DNA of 64,000 bases from Paenibacillus fonticola DSM 21315 (GTDB taxonomy: Bacteria; Bacillota; Bacilli; Paenibacillales; Paenibacillaceae), in contig NZ_KB907273.1 of NCBI RefSeq assembly GCF_000381905.1, forward strand, positions 28,492 through 92,491, written 5' to 3'. This document shows, one piece after another, positions 34,573 through 43,234 of this stretch. Position 1 is the stretch's first letter; each line of letters begins with the position of its first letter. The translations under genes were made by a program, and so were the position numbers. The notes under the pieces were generated by a model, which was given only the letters and a program-made list of their open reading frames with translations, did not search any database and was not told the DNA's origin.

Positions 34573-36702
34573 CTATACGACACAGCTAATGCACTCTTCG
34601 ATCGTTCTTTTTCTCGTACGTGTATAATAAAGAGTTTTCAACCCTTTTTTCTGCGCATAAATGTAGTATTTCGCCAGATCTCGCGTCGTCAAATTGTCTT
34701 TAACGTAGAGAATCGTCGAAATCGCCTGATCGATATGCACCTGTACCTCAGCAACGAGATCAATCAGGTTGTACATGTCCATATCGTAAGCTTCTTTATA
34801 GAAGAAGAAATTGTTCTCATTCAAAAATGGCATCGGATAAATCGTTTTGGAATCCCCATACTCCCGTTCCTCAATACGCTGCGTAATCGGAGCGATCGAC
34901 GCTGTCGACGATTGCAAGTAGGAGATTGAACCGGTTGGCGCAATGGCCAATCTGTAAGCGTGATACAGTCCGTGCTCCATTGTCTCTTCCTTCAAGCGGC
35001 TCCAGTCCTCACGAGTAGGAATATGGAACTCCGCAAACAGCGCTTTGACCTTATCCGTACGCGGGGAATAATCATTCTCTTCATATCGTTTGAAATAGGC
35101 GCCGTTAGCATATTCGCTTTGTTCGAAATCCTTGAACGTCACCTTTCTCTCCCGGGCGATCATCATGGAGCGTTCGAGTGAATAATAGTTCAACATCATA
35201 AAGAAGGTACGCGCGAAGTCGATCGCTTCCTTGGACTCATAGGAAATATGATTCAGAGCCAAGTAGCCGTGCAAATTCATCGCACCCAGACCAACTGAAT
35301 GCAGCTCCCGGTTCGCTTTTGCTACCGAAGGAACAATTTCCAGCTCGGTTCTGTCGCTCACTTCGGTAAGAGCATCCATCGCCAGGTGAACGGTCTCTCT
35401 CATCCGGTTGTTTTTCATTACATTGACGATATTCAACGATCCCAGATTACAGGAAATATCCCGGTTTATGACGTCCTCCTGCCCATAATCATTAATCGTC
35501 GACACTTCGCTGAGCTGGGCAATCTCACTGCACAAGTTGGAAAACTTAACGCGTCCGATGTTCTTCAGTGCGTGCTGCTCATTCGTATTGTCCACATACA
35601 TAATATAAGGATAGCCGGATTCCATTTGCGTTTGCGCGATTTTGATGATCAAATCTCTCGCTACGATTTTCTTCTTCCGCACTCTCGGGTTGTTTACCAG
35701 CTCATCATACATAGCGGTCAGGTCCATATCGTCCAAATGCACGCCATATTCCTGGTGTACAGTATGAGGATAGAACAGATACATATCCTTATCCTGCTCC
35801 ACCAGCTCAAAAAATTTATTAGGCGCAACGACGCCGAGCGACAATGTCTTGATACGAATTTTCTCGTCGCTGTTAATTTTCTTCGTATCAAGGAATTCGT
35901 GAATATCGGCATGGAACAAATTGAGGTACACTACGCCGCTGCCGTCACGCTGTCCGAGTTGGTTCGCATAGGAGAACGAATCCTCGAACAGCTTCATAAC
36001 AGGCAGTACCCCGCTTGCTTTGCCGTCCAGGCCTTTAATTTGCTCGCTCGCTGCCCGGATTTTACTTAAATTGAGACTGACACCGCCCCCGATCTTGCTT
36101 AACTGCAAGGCCGAGTTGATGGCAAACCCGATCGAGTTCATCGAATCATCAATTTCGAGCAGGAAGCAGCTGACCAATTCACCACGGCGCTTCTTTCCTG
36201 CGTTCAAGAATGTAGGCGTCGCCGGCTGATATTCCTGCGAGATCAATACATCAGCATAGTCATTGGCTTTATTGATATCGCCATCGCCGAGAAATAAAGC
36301 GGTCACGGCAATGCGATCCTCGTAGCGCTCCAGAAATTTCAGGCCGTCATTCGTTTTCATCGCGTAGTTATTATAAAATTTAAAGGCGCTCATAAAGGAC
36401 GGGAAGCGGAACTTCCGAGCATACAAAGCTTCATACAGCTTCTTAATGTCCGTGAATTCATATTTCGCGAACAGCTCGGCTTCGTAGTAATCATTCTCGA
36501 TCAAATAGTCGATTTTCTCCTTCAAGTCATGGAAGAATACTGTATTCTGATTAACATACTCGACAAAATAGCTTCTCGCCGCCTCCAGATCTTTATGGAA
36601 CTGGAACTTCCCTTCCTTTTGCACCATGATTTCATTATTAAGCTGTATCCAATTTGGAATTTGCGTTTGCTCTTGGGTTTGAATTTGCGTTTGTGTAGAC
36701 AA
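34573..36702 (-). CDS. nrdE: Class Ib ribonucleotide reductase alpha subunit
   Basis: 709 residues. The catalytic Cys pair and radical Cys are in GELVSCFLLE and SCNLGSLN; the C-terminal redox pair is CISCVV. PTFLNAGKKRRGE and YQPATPTFLN mark the active-site region. It lacks the N-terminal ATP-cone, as class Ib enzymes do. The start is TTG at 36702, nine bases after AGGAGG, giving MSTQTQIQTQEQTQIPNWIQ, which then matches the Bacillus NrdE start (PKWIQLNNE). It overlaps nrdI by 65 bases. Confidence 0.95.
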   Translation of the reverse strand: MSTQTQIQTQEQTQIPNWIQLNNEIMVQKEGKFQFHKDLEAARSYFVEYVNQNTVFFHDLKEKIDYLIENDYYEAELFAKYEFTDIKKLYEALYARKFRFPSFMSAFKFYNNYAMKTNDGLKFLERYEDRIAVTALFLGDGDINKANDYADVLISQEYQPATPTFLNAGKKRRGELVSCFLLEIDDSMNSIGFAINSALQLSKIGGGVSLNLSKIRAASEQIKGLDGKASGVLPVMKLFEDSFSYANQLGQRDGSGVVYLNLFHADIHEFLDTKKINSDEKIRIKTLSLGVVAPNKFFELVEQDKDMYLFYPHTVHQEYGVHLDDMDLTAMYDELVNNPRVRKKKIVARDLIIKIAQTQMESGYPYIMYVDNTNEQHALKNIGRVKFSNLCSEIAQLSEVSTINDYGQEDVINRDISCNLGSLNIVNVMKNNRMRETVHLAMDALTEVSDRTELEIVPSVAKANRELHSVGLGAMNLHGYLALNHISYESKEAIDFARTFFMMLNYYSLERSMMIARERKVTFKDFEQSEYANGAYFKRYEENDYSPRTDKVKALFAEFHIPTREDWSRLKEETMEHGLYHAYRLAIAPTGSISYLQSSTASIAPITQRIEEREYGDSKTIYPMPFLNENNFFFYKEAYDMDMYNLIDLVAEVQVHIDQAISTILYVKDNLTTRDLAKYYIYAQKKGLKTLYYTRTRKRTIEECISCVV

Positions 36703-37048
36703 TTTGCTTAACCTCCTGTTTAAATCGCTCAACATCCTGCTTCGTGCCGCTCAGCTCGAATTTCATTAATAAAGGCACCGAATACTGCTCGGCCACTTGA
36801 TCTCCGGCTAGTCCGTACCGCATGCCCCAATTGGTATTCCCGCTCGTAGCGACACCTTGCAGCAACTCGCTATTATCCTCCAGAAACTTCAAAGTCGAAG
36901 CGGGAACCTGGCCAAATCCTGTCGTGTAGGTAATAAGTACAAAGGGCTCATTTACGACCAGTCCATCTCTGATCTGAATATGCTCCAGACCTAGCTTGCT
37001 TACGAATCGTTTCACATTTCCCGTCTTGGAATCAAAAACAACGAGCAT
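36638..37048 (-). CDS. nrdI: Flavodoxin-like NrdI, class Ib RNR maturase
   Basis: 136 residues; FMN-binding loops LVVFDSKTGNVKRFV, LITYTTGFGQVP and SGNTNWG. NrdI supplies the oxidant that assembles the dimanganese-tyrosyl cofactor of NrdF. The last ~18 residues (NANSNPRANANSKLDTA) are low-complexity and are read from the same DNA as the NrdE N-terminus in another frame. The ATG at 37048 follows GGAGGG. First gene of nrdIEF. Confidence 0.93.
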   Translation of the reverse strand: MLVVFDSKTGNVKRFVSKLGLEHIQIRDGLVVNEPFVLITYTTGFGQVPASTLKFLEDNSELLQGVATSGNTNWGMRYGLAGDQVAEQYSVPLLMKFELSGTKQDVERFKQEVKQIVYTNANSNPRANANSKLDTA

Positions 37049-37120
37049 CAATTTCCCTCCAGTGCCATTGAAAAGTCAATAGAAATTACAGGTAGAAGTT
37101 TCAAATACAAATACAACGAC

Positions 37121-37156
37121 AATGAAAATGACAATGACAATGACAATGACAATGAC
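37121..37156. repeat. Hexanucleotide tandem repeat in the nrdIEF leader
   Basis: Six consecutive 6-bp units, AATGAA followed by five AATGAC, about 75-110 bases upstream of the nrdI ATG. Confidence 0.9.
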
Positions 37157-37342
37157 CCTTATGTACGCTACCTTCTTCTTACTAAAGACGGGACAAGCGG
37201 ACAAATCCGCTATCGAGAAGCAGAGCAACTCCCCAGTTTCTGTGGATGGACAGGCGTATAGAAACAGCCCACCCGCTGGAGATGAGCCGAGAACGTCCCT
37301 ATTCCTGCCGCAGCATTACTCAACATTCGCAGAAGGCATTCA

Positions 37343-37390
37343 CACTACATATGGTGTAACCCTCTGAAAATAACCACTAAATATAGTGCG
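37343..37390 (-). promoter_or_regulatory. Pair of NrdR boxes
   Basis: ACACTACATATGGTGT (37343-37358) and CCACTAAATATAGTGC (37375-37390) both fit the NrdR consensus ACACWATATVTWGTGT. They start exactly 32 bp apart, the three-helical-turn spacing usual for NrdR. They probably repress nrdIEF, about 300 bases away; no other gene starts nearby. Confidence 0.75.
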
Positions 37391-37440
37391 CATTAGTAAT
37401 ATACCTCTTTCCGTAACAATAATCAAGAGGCAGTTTCTCT

Positions 37441-37497
37441 AAAAAAATAACATCAAGGGCTGGGACAGCCGCCCCTATGCAGCCTGTCCCAGCCCCA
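37441..37497 (-). terminator. Terminator of the FecCD permease operon
   Basis: GGGCTGGGACAG/CTGTCCCAGCCC (12 bp) followed on the minus strand by TTGATGTTATTTTTTT. It lies about 110 bases past the permease stop. Confidence 0.8.
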
Positions 37498-37610
37498 GCT
37501 CCAAAACGATAAATTTCCCGTCCCCTACAAGTTTTCCCGGTGCACGGTGCGATCCGGGGCATGCTTGGATAGCTGTCGACCATATGGCGGGAACGATGTG
37601 TGCTTCACGC

Positions 37611-38642
37611 CTATGAGCGGGCCAGCAAATATAAAAAGTAAGGCGCGCCAATAATAGCGACAAAGATGCCCGTCGGTATTTCCGTAGGCTGCAGTATCCA
37701 GCGCGCGATCGTGTCGGCGACGATGACCAGCAGCGCCCCCGTCAAAGCGGATGCCGGCAGCAGCAGCTCATGCTTGGGCCCGACAAGCCGCCTTGCCAAA
37801 TGCGGAGCGATTAGCCCGACAAAGCCAATGCCGCCGCTGACCGCAACCGAGGAGCCAGCCAAGCCTACCGCCGTTGCGAGCAGCAGCAGGCGCTCTTTCT
37901 CCACAGGTGCGCCGAGTCCGGTAGCCGTATTTTCGCCGAGCGTCAATACGTTCATTACCCGCGCTTTATAAAGTACAAACGGAAGAAGCACGGCAATCCA
38001 CGGAAGAAGGGCAAGTACAAACTTCCAGTTCGAACCCCAAATGCTCCCCACCAGCCAGGTGGCCACGAACTGGTACTTATCCGGATCCAGCTTCAGCGTC
38101 AGCACGATCATCACTGCACTGATCCCTGCCGCTACGCCGATCCCGGTAAGAATAAGCCTTGTCGGCGATATGCCTTCATTGCGCTTGTAAGACAGCGCAT
38201 AAACCAGCGCGGCAGCCGCACCAGCCCCAAACAAAGCCAATACGGGAAGCAAAAATACCGATCCTGTAGAAACCGGGGGGAAAAAAGATATATACAGCAT
38301 AACCATCAGTCCGGCGCCCGCGTTAATGCCCAAAATGCCCGGGTCAGCTAACGCATTGCGGGAAATCCCCTGCAAAATACAGCCTGACACAGCTAATCCC
38401 GCACCGATCAGCACGGAAATGACGATGCGCGGCAGCCGAAAATGAAATAGAATCAGTGACTGCTTCTCCGTCCCCATGCCGAACAGCGTCGTTACGACAT
38501 CGAGCGGAGACAGACGGATATATCCAGTATTCATGCTAATAATAAAAGCGCATATAATCAAGATGCCTAATATGAGCATCACCCCAATGCCGCGCTTCAA
38601 TCTGCGCTTAGAGGTTGCGCTTGCAGCCTGCAAAGGTTCCAC
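37611..38642 (-). CDS. FecCD-type iron-siderophore ABC permease (FhuG-like)
   Basis: 343 residues with about nine or ten TM segments; PRIVISVLIGAGLAVSGCILQG and GLIAPHLARRLVGPKHE are FecCD signatures. It imports Fe(III)-siderophore together with the upstream permease. It starts at GTG, with GGAGGGA upstream, immediately after the upstream stop, so coupling is likely. The matching binding protein and ATPase are not in the window. Confidence 0.9.
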   Translation of the reverse strand: MEPLQAASATSKRRLKRGIGVMLILGILIICAFIISMNTGYIRLSPLDVVTTLFGMGTEKQSLILFHFRLPRIVISVLIGAGLAVSGCILQGISRNALADPGILGINAGAGLMVMLYISFFPPVSTGSVFLLPVLALFGAGAAAALVYALSYKRNEGISPTRLILTGIGVAAGISAVMIVLTLKLDPDKYQFVATWLVGSIWGSNWKFVLALLPWIAVLLPFVLYKARVMNVLTLGENTATGLGAPVEKERLLLLATAVGLAGSSVAVSGGIGFVGLIAPHLARRLVGPKHELLLPASALTGALLVIVADTIARWILQPTEIPTGIFVAIIGAPYFLYLLARS

Positions 38643-39698
38643 CTATAGCTCCCTCCTCTCTTTGCGTGCGAGATAGAGAAAGAACGGCACGCCGATCAGT
38701 GCGATGAGCGCCCCGATCGGCGTTTCATACGGAGGATTAATCATCCTTGCTGCCAAATCGGCGAAAACGACCAGCAAGCTGCCGAGTATAGCCGAGCACG
38801 GGATGATTGATCGATAATCGACGCCGACGAGAAATCGCGTCAAATGGGGAATGATCAAGCCAATGAATCCGACGGAACCGACTACGGCGACCGCAGAACC
38901 GGCCAAAATTAGCACGATCACAGTCCCCGCCAGCTTAACCAGTTTAGTCCGTTGCCCCAGTCCCACAGCAACCTCCTCGCCGAGGCTCAGCATCGTAATC
39001 GATCTGGAGAGTATCATCGCACCGATGATAGCGCCCCCCATCCAAGGAAACATAATTTTAAGTTGAAACCATTTTGTACCTGCTACACCGCCTGCGTACC
39101 AAAATGCCAAATCCTGCCCGACACGAAACAAGAGGGCAATGCCTTCGCTTAAAGCTATGAGTAAAGCATTGACAGCCGCCCCGGCAAGCACGAGACGAAC
39201 CGGACTCATCCCCCCCTTAGCCATGGAGCTGATTCCGAATACAAGCCCGGCGCCAGCGGCTGCTCCTAGAAAAGCGTACAAAAGAAGCATATTAAACGGC
39301 AGTCCCGGTAAAAAAGCAAAGCATACAGCCAGCATAAAGCCCGCTCCTGCATTTAGTCCGAGCAGCCCGGAATCCGCCATCGGATTACGTGTCATTCCTT
39401 GCATCAGCGCGCCCGCAACAGCGAAGCCCGCGCCAACCAATGCTCCGCCAAGCACGCGGGGCAGGCGTATCTCCTGTATAATTTGGTGCTGGGTCAGCTC
39501 TGGATTGTAGCGAAACACGGCTTCCCATACCGTAAGGAATTGAATATCCGCCGCGCCGAAGGAGACGGACAGCGCAATTCCGAAAACTAATGCAGCGATC
39601 CCCCCGAACAAGATCAAAGTGACGACTAGCGGCCGTGATCGTGTCTTTCGCAGATGCAGATTTCTCTCGGTCTGCGTAGTTTCTAACATTTCCGTCAT
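38643..39698 (-). CDS. FecCD-type iron-siderophore ABC permease (FhuB-like)
   Basis: 351 residues; PRVLGGALVGAGFAVAGALMQG, NPMADSGLLGLNAGAGF and GLIIPHLTRFLVG are family signatures. It forms the heterodimeric channel with the following permease. The ATG at 39698 has GGGAG eight bases upstream; an earlier ATG 39 codons away would add residues of no family match. A Fur-box-like sequence lies about 130 bases upstream, so iron repression is expected. Confidence 0.9.
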   Translation of the reverse strand: MTEMLETTQTERNLHLRKTRSRPLVVTLILFGGIAALVFGIALSVSFGAADIQFLTVWEAVFRYNPELTQHQIIQEIRLPRVLGGALVGAGFAVAGALMQGMTRNPMADSGLLGLNAGAGFMLAVCFAFLPGLPFNMLLLYAFLGAAAGAGLVFGISSMAKGGMSPVRLVLAGAAVNALLIALSEGIALLFRVGQDLAFWYAGGVAGTKWFQLKIMFPWMGGAIIGAMILSRSITMLSLGEEVAVGLGQRTKLVKLAGTVIVLILAGSAVAVVGSVGFIGLIIPHLTRFLVGVDYRSIIPCSAILGSLLVVFADLAARMINPPYETPIGALIALIGVPFFLYLARKERREL

Positions 39699-39825
39699 AT
39701 GAAGCTCTCCCGCTCTCTCCCCGTGTTTGAACCGCAGGCGGTTCGCACGCCTGACATCATCATATGTACATTCACTAAACTGAATCTGCACCCACGCAAA
39801 ATATATTCCTCCCACAATTCATCAA

Positions 39826-39850
39826 TGATACTGATAATCGTTCTCATTAT
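39826..39850 (-). promoter_or_regulatory. Fur box upstream of the FecCD permeases
   Basis: TGATACTGATAATCGTTCTC followed by ATTAT contains overlapping 7-1-7 Fur motifs (minus strand TGAGAAC-G-ATTATCA keeps one perfect half-site). Confidence 0.7.
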
Positions 39851-40178
39851 ATGTCTTACGACAATACTCGTCAAGTTATCCGTTGATTTTGAATCGTCAC
39901 GATCGTCATCGTAGAAATGGCCTGGATTAACCATTTGGTTTGCTGATAGGACATTCTCATATATACCTTCAATCTAATCTGGCTCCCCCAGTCCTTTCAG
40001 GCTCTTGATTTCGGAATCCTCAATGAAAGAAATGTAATGGTTCATGACCTTCAGGGCTTGTCCGCTGAACATCTTCCTTAATTATAATAACAGTTTGCAA
40101 GGGCGGTGCGGAATAAAAATTCAGCATTAAGCAAATCTTTATATTACCTGCATATCCCAATAAGGAGGAGCCAAGCCT
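39851..40178. other. Upstream region of the ger operon
   Basis: 328 bases between the Fur box and gerA. AAGGAGGAG precedes gerA. I looked for a sigma-G promoter (TGAATA-N17/18-CATACTA) and found no convincing match. No further gene seen. Confidence 0.4.
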
Positions 40179-41789
40179 ATGTCATTCTGGTTAAGACTGC
40201 TGCGGAGACAACGCAAAAATAACAGCCCCGTTCAATTCCCAAAGCATGTACACAAGGCATTACCTGCAAATTTGACTTCAGATAGCGAAGCTTCTCCTTC
40301 CATTAGCGTAGAGCAGCGGGATGACCGCGTGCCATGGATGAAGCAGCAGCTTGAGAATTGTTCGGATATCGTCTTTCGCCACTTCAAGATTAAAACAGGC
40401 AATCATTGTACCTTGGTCTACTTGAGGAGCACGGCAGACCAGACGACGATTCAAGAGGTTATTCTCCGCAGCCTGCTGGATTATAGCGGATCAGAGGACA
40501 GCGACCTGATTCGGTACCTGTTTGACGACCAAGCGATATCCGTCTCCGAAATCAAAATTGTCACCGAGACGAACGAGGCTATTACCACCGTCCTTGGCTT
40601 TGGAGTGGTCCTCATTATTGAGGGAGAGCCCCGAATCATGACTTTCCCTTCCGTATCTGCCTTAACTACACGGGCGATCGAAGAAGCGCCGAACGAATCG
40701 GTCATCCGCGGACCGAGGGAATCCTTTAATGAGAGTCTGGATACGAATCTATCGCTGCTGCGCAGAAGATTGAAGAGCAAAAATTTTAAGATGGAAGAGC
40801 ATAGCCTCGGCACCGAGACGAAAACGAGATTCGTCATCGCCTATATTGAAGGGATCTGCAAGCCAGAGCTGGTTAAGGAACTCAAGCGAAGACTGTCCTA
40901 TCTCGATATTGATGCCGTTTTAGGATCCTCGACCTTCGAGGAGACCATCGAGGACTCGCCTTACTCTCCATTTCCGCAGGTTGAATATACGGAGCGGCCT
41001 GATATCGTCAGCGCATCGCTGCTGGAGGGACGTATAGCGATTATCGTCGATGGGACTCCCTCCGCGATTCTTGTTCCGGTCACACTAACTATGCTGATGC
41101 AGACTTCGGAAGATTATTTTCAGCGATATATCGCCGCCACCTGGATTCGCTGGATCCGTTTCTTGTTTCTTTTTGTTTCCCTGCTGCTGCCTTCTTTGTA
41201 CATTGCCATTACTACGTTTCACCCGGAAATGATTCCTTTCAAGCTGTTGATGACTGTCGCTTCGGCAAGAGAAATCGTGCCCTTTCCCGCCTTTGTCGAA
41301 GCGTTTATTATGGAGCTGTCCTTCGAAGCGCTGCGGGAAGCCTCCATTCGCATTCCGAAATCGATCGGACAGGCTGTGTCGATTATTGGCGCGCTGATCA
41401 TTGGTACGGCCGCAGTGCAAGCAGGAATCGTCTCGGCAGCCATGGTTATCATTGTCTCGCTTACCGGAATTGCTTCCTTTATTATTCCGCACTTCGACCT
41501 TGGATTGACGATCAGGCTGCTCCGCTTCCCGATCATGGCTTTAGCCTCGATGCTAGGCTTGTTCGGCATTACCTGCGGGCTGATCATTATTTATATCCAT
41601 CTGCTAAACCTCAAATCATTCGGACTACCTTATTTGTACCCGCTCACGCCATTAGCCAAAGCGGATTTGAACGATACATTATTCCGCGCCCCATGGTGGG
41701 CGATGCAGCAACGCCCTGTAGCCTTAACCCATAATGAAAAACGCCAGAAGAAAAATCCCCGCGGCTGGGTGAAACAAAAGGAGGAGTGA
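40179..41789 (+). CDS. Spore germinant receptor A subunit (GerA family)
   Basis: 536 residues. A hydrophilic N-terminal half (about 1-320, the two-lobed soluble domain of GerA-family A subunits) contains DNTEAIT-like VTETNEAI and FPQVEYTERPDIVSASLLEGRIAIIVDGTPSAILVP. About five TM segments follow (from 325), with the conserved FPAFVEAFIMELSFEALREA and GIASFIIP. It acts with the B and C subunits in the spore inner membrane to detect germinants. It is followed after 4 bases by gerC. AAGGAGGAG precedes the ATG. Confidence 0.93.
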   Translation: MSFWLRLLRRQRKNNSPVQFPKHVHKALPANLTSDSEASPSISVEQRDDRVPWMKQQLENCSDIVFRHFKIKTGNHCTLVYLRSTADQTTIQEVILRSLLDYSGSEDSDLIRYLFDDQAISVSEIKIVTETNEAITTVLGFGVVLIIEGEPRIMTFPSVSALTTRAIEEAPNESVIRGPRESFNESLDTNLSLLRRRLKSKNFKMEEHSLGTETKTRFVIAYIEGICKPELVKELKRRLSYLDIDAVLGSSTFEETIEDSPYSPFPQVEYTERPDIVSASLLEGRIAIIVDGTPSAILVPVTLTMLMQTSEDYFQRYIAATWIRWIRFLFLFVSLLLPSLYIAITTFHPEMIPFKLLMTVASAREIVPFPAFVEAFIMELSFEALREASIRIPKSIGQAVSIIGALIIGTAAVQAGIVSAAMVIIVSLTGIASFIIPHFDLGLTIRLLRFPIMALASMLGLFGITCGLIIIYIHLLNLKSFGLPYLYPLTPLAKADLNDTLFRAPWWAMQQRPVALTHNEKRQKKNPRGWVKQKEE

Positions 41790-41793
41790 CGTC

Positions 41794-42993
41794 TTGAACA
41801 AGCTGAAGAGCAGAGCGTTTCTTACCATACTATCCATGATTATCGTCATGACAACAAGCGGCTGCTGGTCCTCGGTAGAGCTCAATGACCGGGCGTTCGT
41901 TAGTCTGATATTGGTTGATCTAACGGATGATGGAGAATTCGAACTGACTCTCGGCTTCCCCCTCCCGAACCGCATGATTCCCGGAGATGTCGGCGGGTCT
42001 GGCGGCTCTAGCAGGGAACCTTTCGCCTTTGTTACGAAAACAGGGCCAACTCTGCCGCAAGCCTTGCAGGACATTCAAAATGATTTATCAAGAAGAATTA
42101 CCTTTGGGCAAACGCGGTTACTCATCATCGGCAGCGCGCTGGCGAAGCATGGCCTCGATCCGATATTGGAATTTATCAGCCGGCGTATCACCTTTCATAT
42201 TAGCGCCAATCTATTCGTAACTCCGGGAAAAGTGCTGGAACTGGTGGAAACCCCAACGACATTCGAGCGCTTCGTCTCAGTCATTCTAACTTCCTATATT
42301 ACCCATCGGATGACCATCGATGCCACGCTTAGAGACGTTCTTCTTGCCAGGTATGGCTCGGGGGATATCCTGATACCTATGCTGTCTCTCAGTAAAGCCC
42401 CGGAAACAATAGCCAAGAAGGAGAAAAGCCAAGTTTGGCTCGGCGTTGACGGAGCGGCTATGTTTGTAAAAGGAAAAATGATCGGCCAGCAGTTAAATAA
42501 GGCAGAGATGCAAACCGCCTTATTGCTCTATTCCAACATCCACGAACTGACGGTTCGCGTAGAGTCGCCTACCGATGGGAAAGAGATCACTTTCAACTTG
42601 GAAGACATCACCACGAAGTTTAAAGCAAAAGTCAGGGATGATACACCCGAAATCCGCTTGGAAACCAGAGGAACAGCATCGGTCCAAGCCTCTGACTCCA
42701 AGCTTGATCTTCAGAACGATGAACAGCTTATTTTGCTGCAAAAAGAGCTGAACCGGGAAATTAAAAGCCGGATCATGAATCTGATTAACAAGACGTGCAC
42801 CGCCAAAGCTGATGTTTTCCAATTGGGAAATTACATTAAATGGAAGTATCCTGGCATTTGGGATAAGTATCAATCGAACTGGAATGAATTTTACGCCAAA
42901 GGGCTGGACATAGAAACTGCAGTAAAAATTAGAATTCGAGGAACCGGTGAAGCTTATAGATCAATCAGAACGGAATGGGGAGAAGGCACATGA
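41794..42993 (+). CDS. Spore germinant receptor C lipoprotein, Ger(x)C family
   Basis: 399 residues with a lipoprotein signal ending in TTSGC (Cys24), then WSSVELNDRAFV, the family's first block, and three-domain Ger(x)C architecture (RRITFGQTRLLIIGSALAKHG; ENKTCT-like NLINKTCTAKADVFQLG). Lipidated by prelipoprotein diacylglyceryl transferase, it associates with the A/B subunits. It starts at TTG, with AAAGGAGGAG overlapping the end of gerA. Confidence 0.93.
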   Translation: MNKLKSRAFLTILSMIIVMTTSGCWSSVELNDRAFVSLILVDLTDDGEFELTLGFPLPNRMIPGDVGGSGGSSREPFAFVTKTGPTLPQALQDIQNDLSRRITFGQTRLLIIGSALAKHGLDPILEFISRRITFHISANLFVTPGKVLELVETPTTFERFVSVILTSYITHRMTIDATLRDVLLARYGSGDILIPMLSLSKAPETIAKKEKSQVWLGVDGAAMFVKGKMIGQQLNKAEMQTALLLYSNIHELTVRVESPTDGKEITFNLEDITTKFKAKVRDDTPEIRLETRGTASVQASDSKLDLQNDEQLILLQKELNREIKSRIMNLINKTCTAKADVFQLGNYIKWKYPGIWDKYQSNWNEFYAKGLDIETAVKIRIRGTGEAYRSIRTEWGEGT

Positions 42994-43202
42994 TTGTGAT
43001 TGCCCTTGTTTTTGTTCTAATTGCGCTGTATGAATGGTTCGATTGGCGCAAGCGCCATGATGGCACCGCCAAGCTATGGCGGCTTATTACCATAATGGCC
43101 ATATTGCTCATTTTGCTGGAGGTTTATTTCCTAGTTAAGGATTACTGGAATTTTGAAGAAGCCCTGCACAGGCTATACCGTTTTTTGGGCCAATGGCTTT
43201 AA
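42990..43202 (+). CDS. Small two-TM protein in the ger operon (GerD-like position)
   Basis: 70 residues with TM helices about 2-18 and 32-54, separated by a charged loop (YEWFDWRKRHDGTAK); C-terminal part amphipathic. Its ATG overlaps the gerC stop (ATGA) with GGAGAAGG upstream. Small two-helix 'D' subunits accompany several GerA-type operons, mostly modulating receptor function; its sequence is not recognisable beyond this. It lies 32 bases before gerB. Confidence 0.8.
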   Translation: MIVIALVFVLIALYEWFDWRKRHDGTAKLWRLITIMAILLILLEVYFLVKDYWNFEEALHRLYRFLGQWL

Positions 43203-43234
43203 CATGCTGCAAGGACCTCGGGAGGAAACAATAA

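Noticed and set aside
37049..37342. Cobalamin riboswitch upstream of nrdI
   Set aside because: Cobalamin riboswitches control class Ia/Ib genes in some bacteria, but no B12-box (GCCACTG) was found in the minus-strand leader.
37122..37367. Plus-strand ORF beginning with a Met-Thr repeat
   Set aside because: The Met-Thr run is only the hexanucleotide repeat read in frame; no SD, and it crosses an NrdR box.
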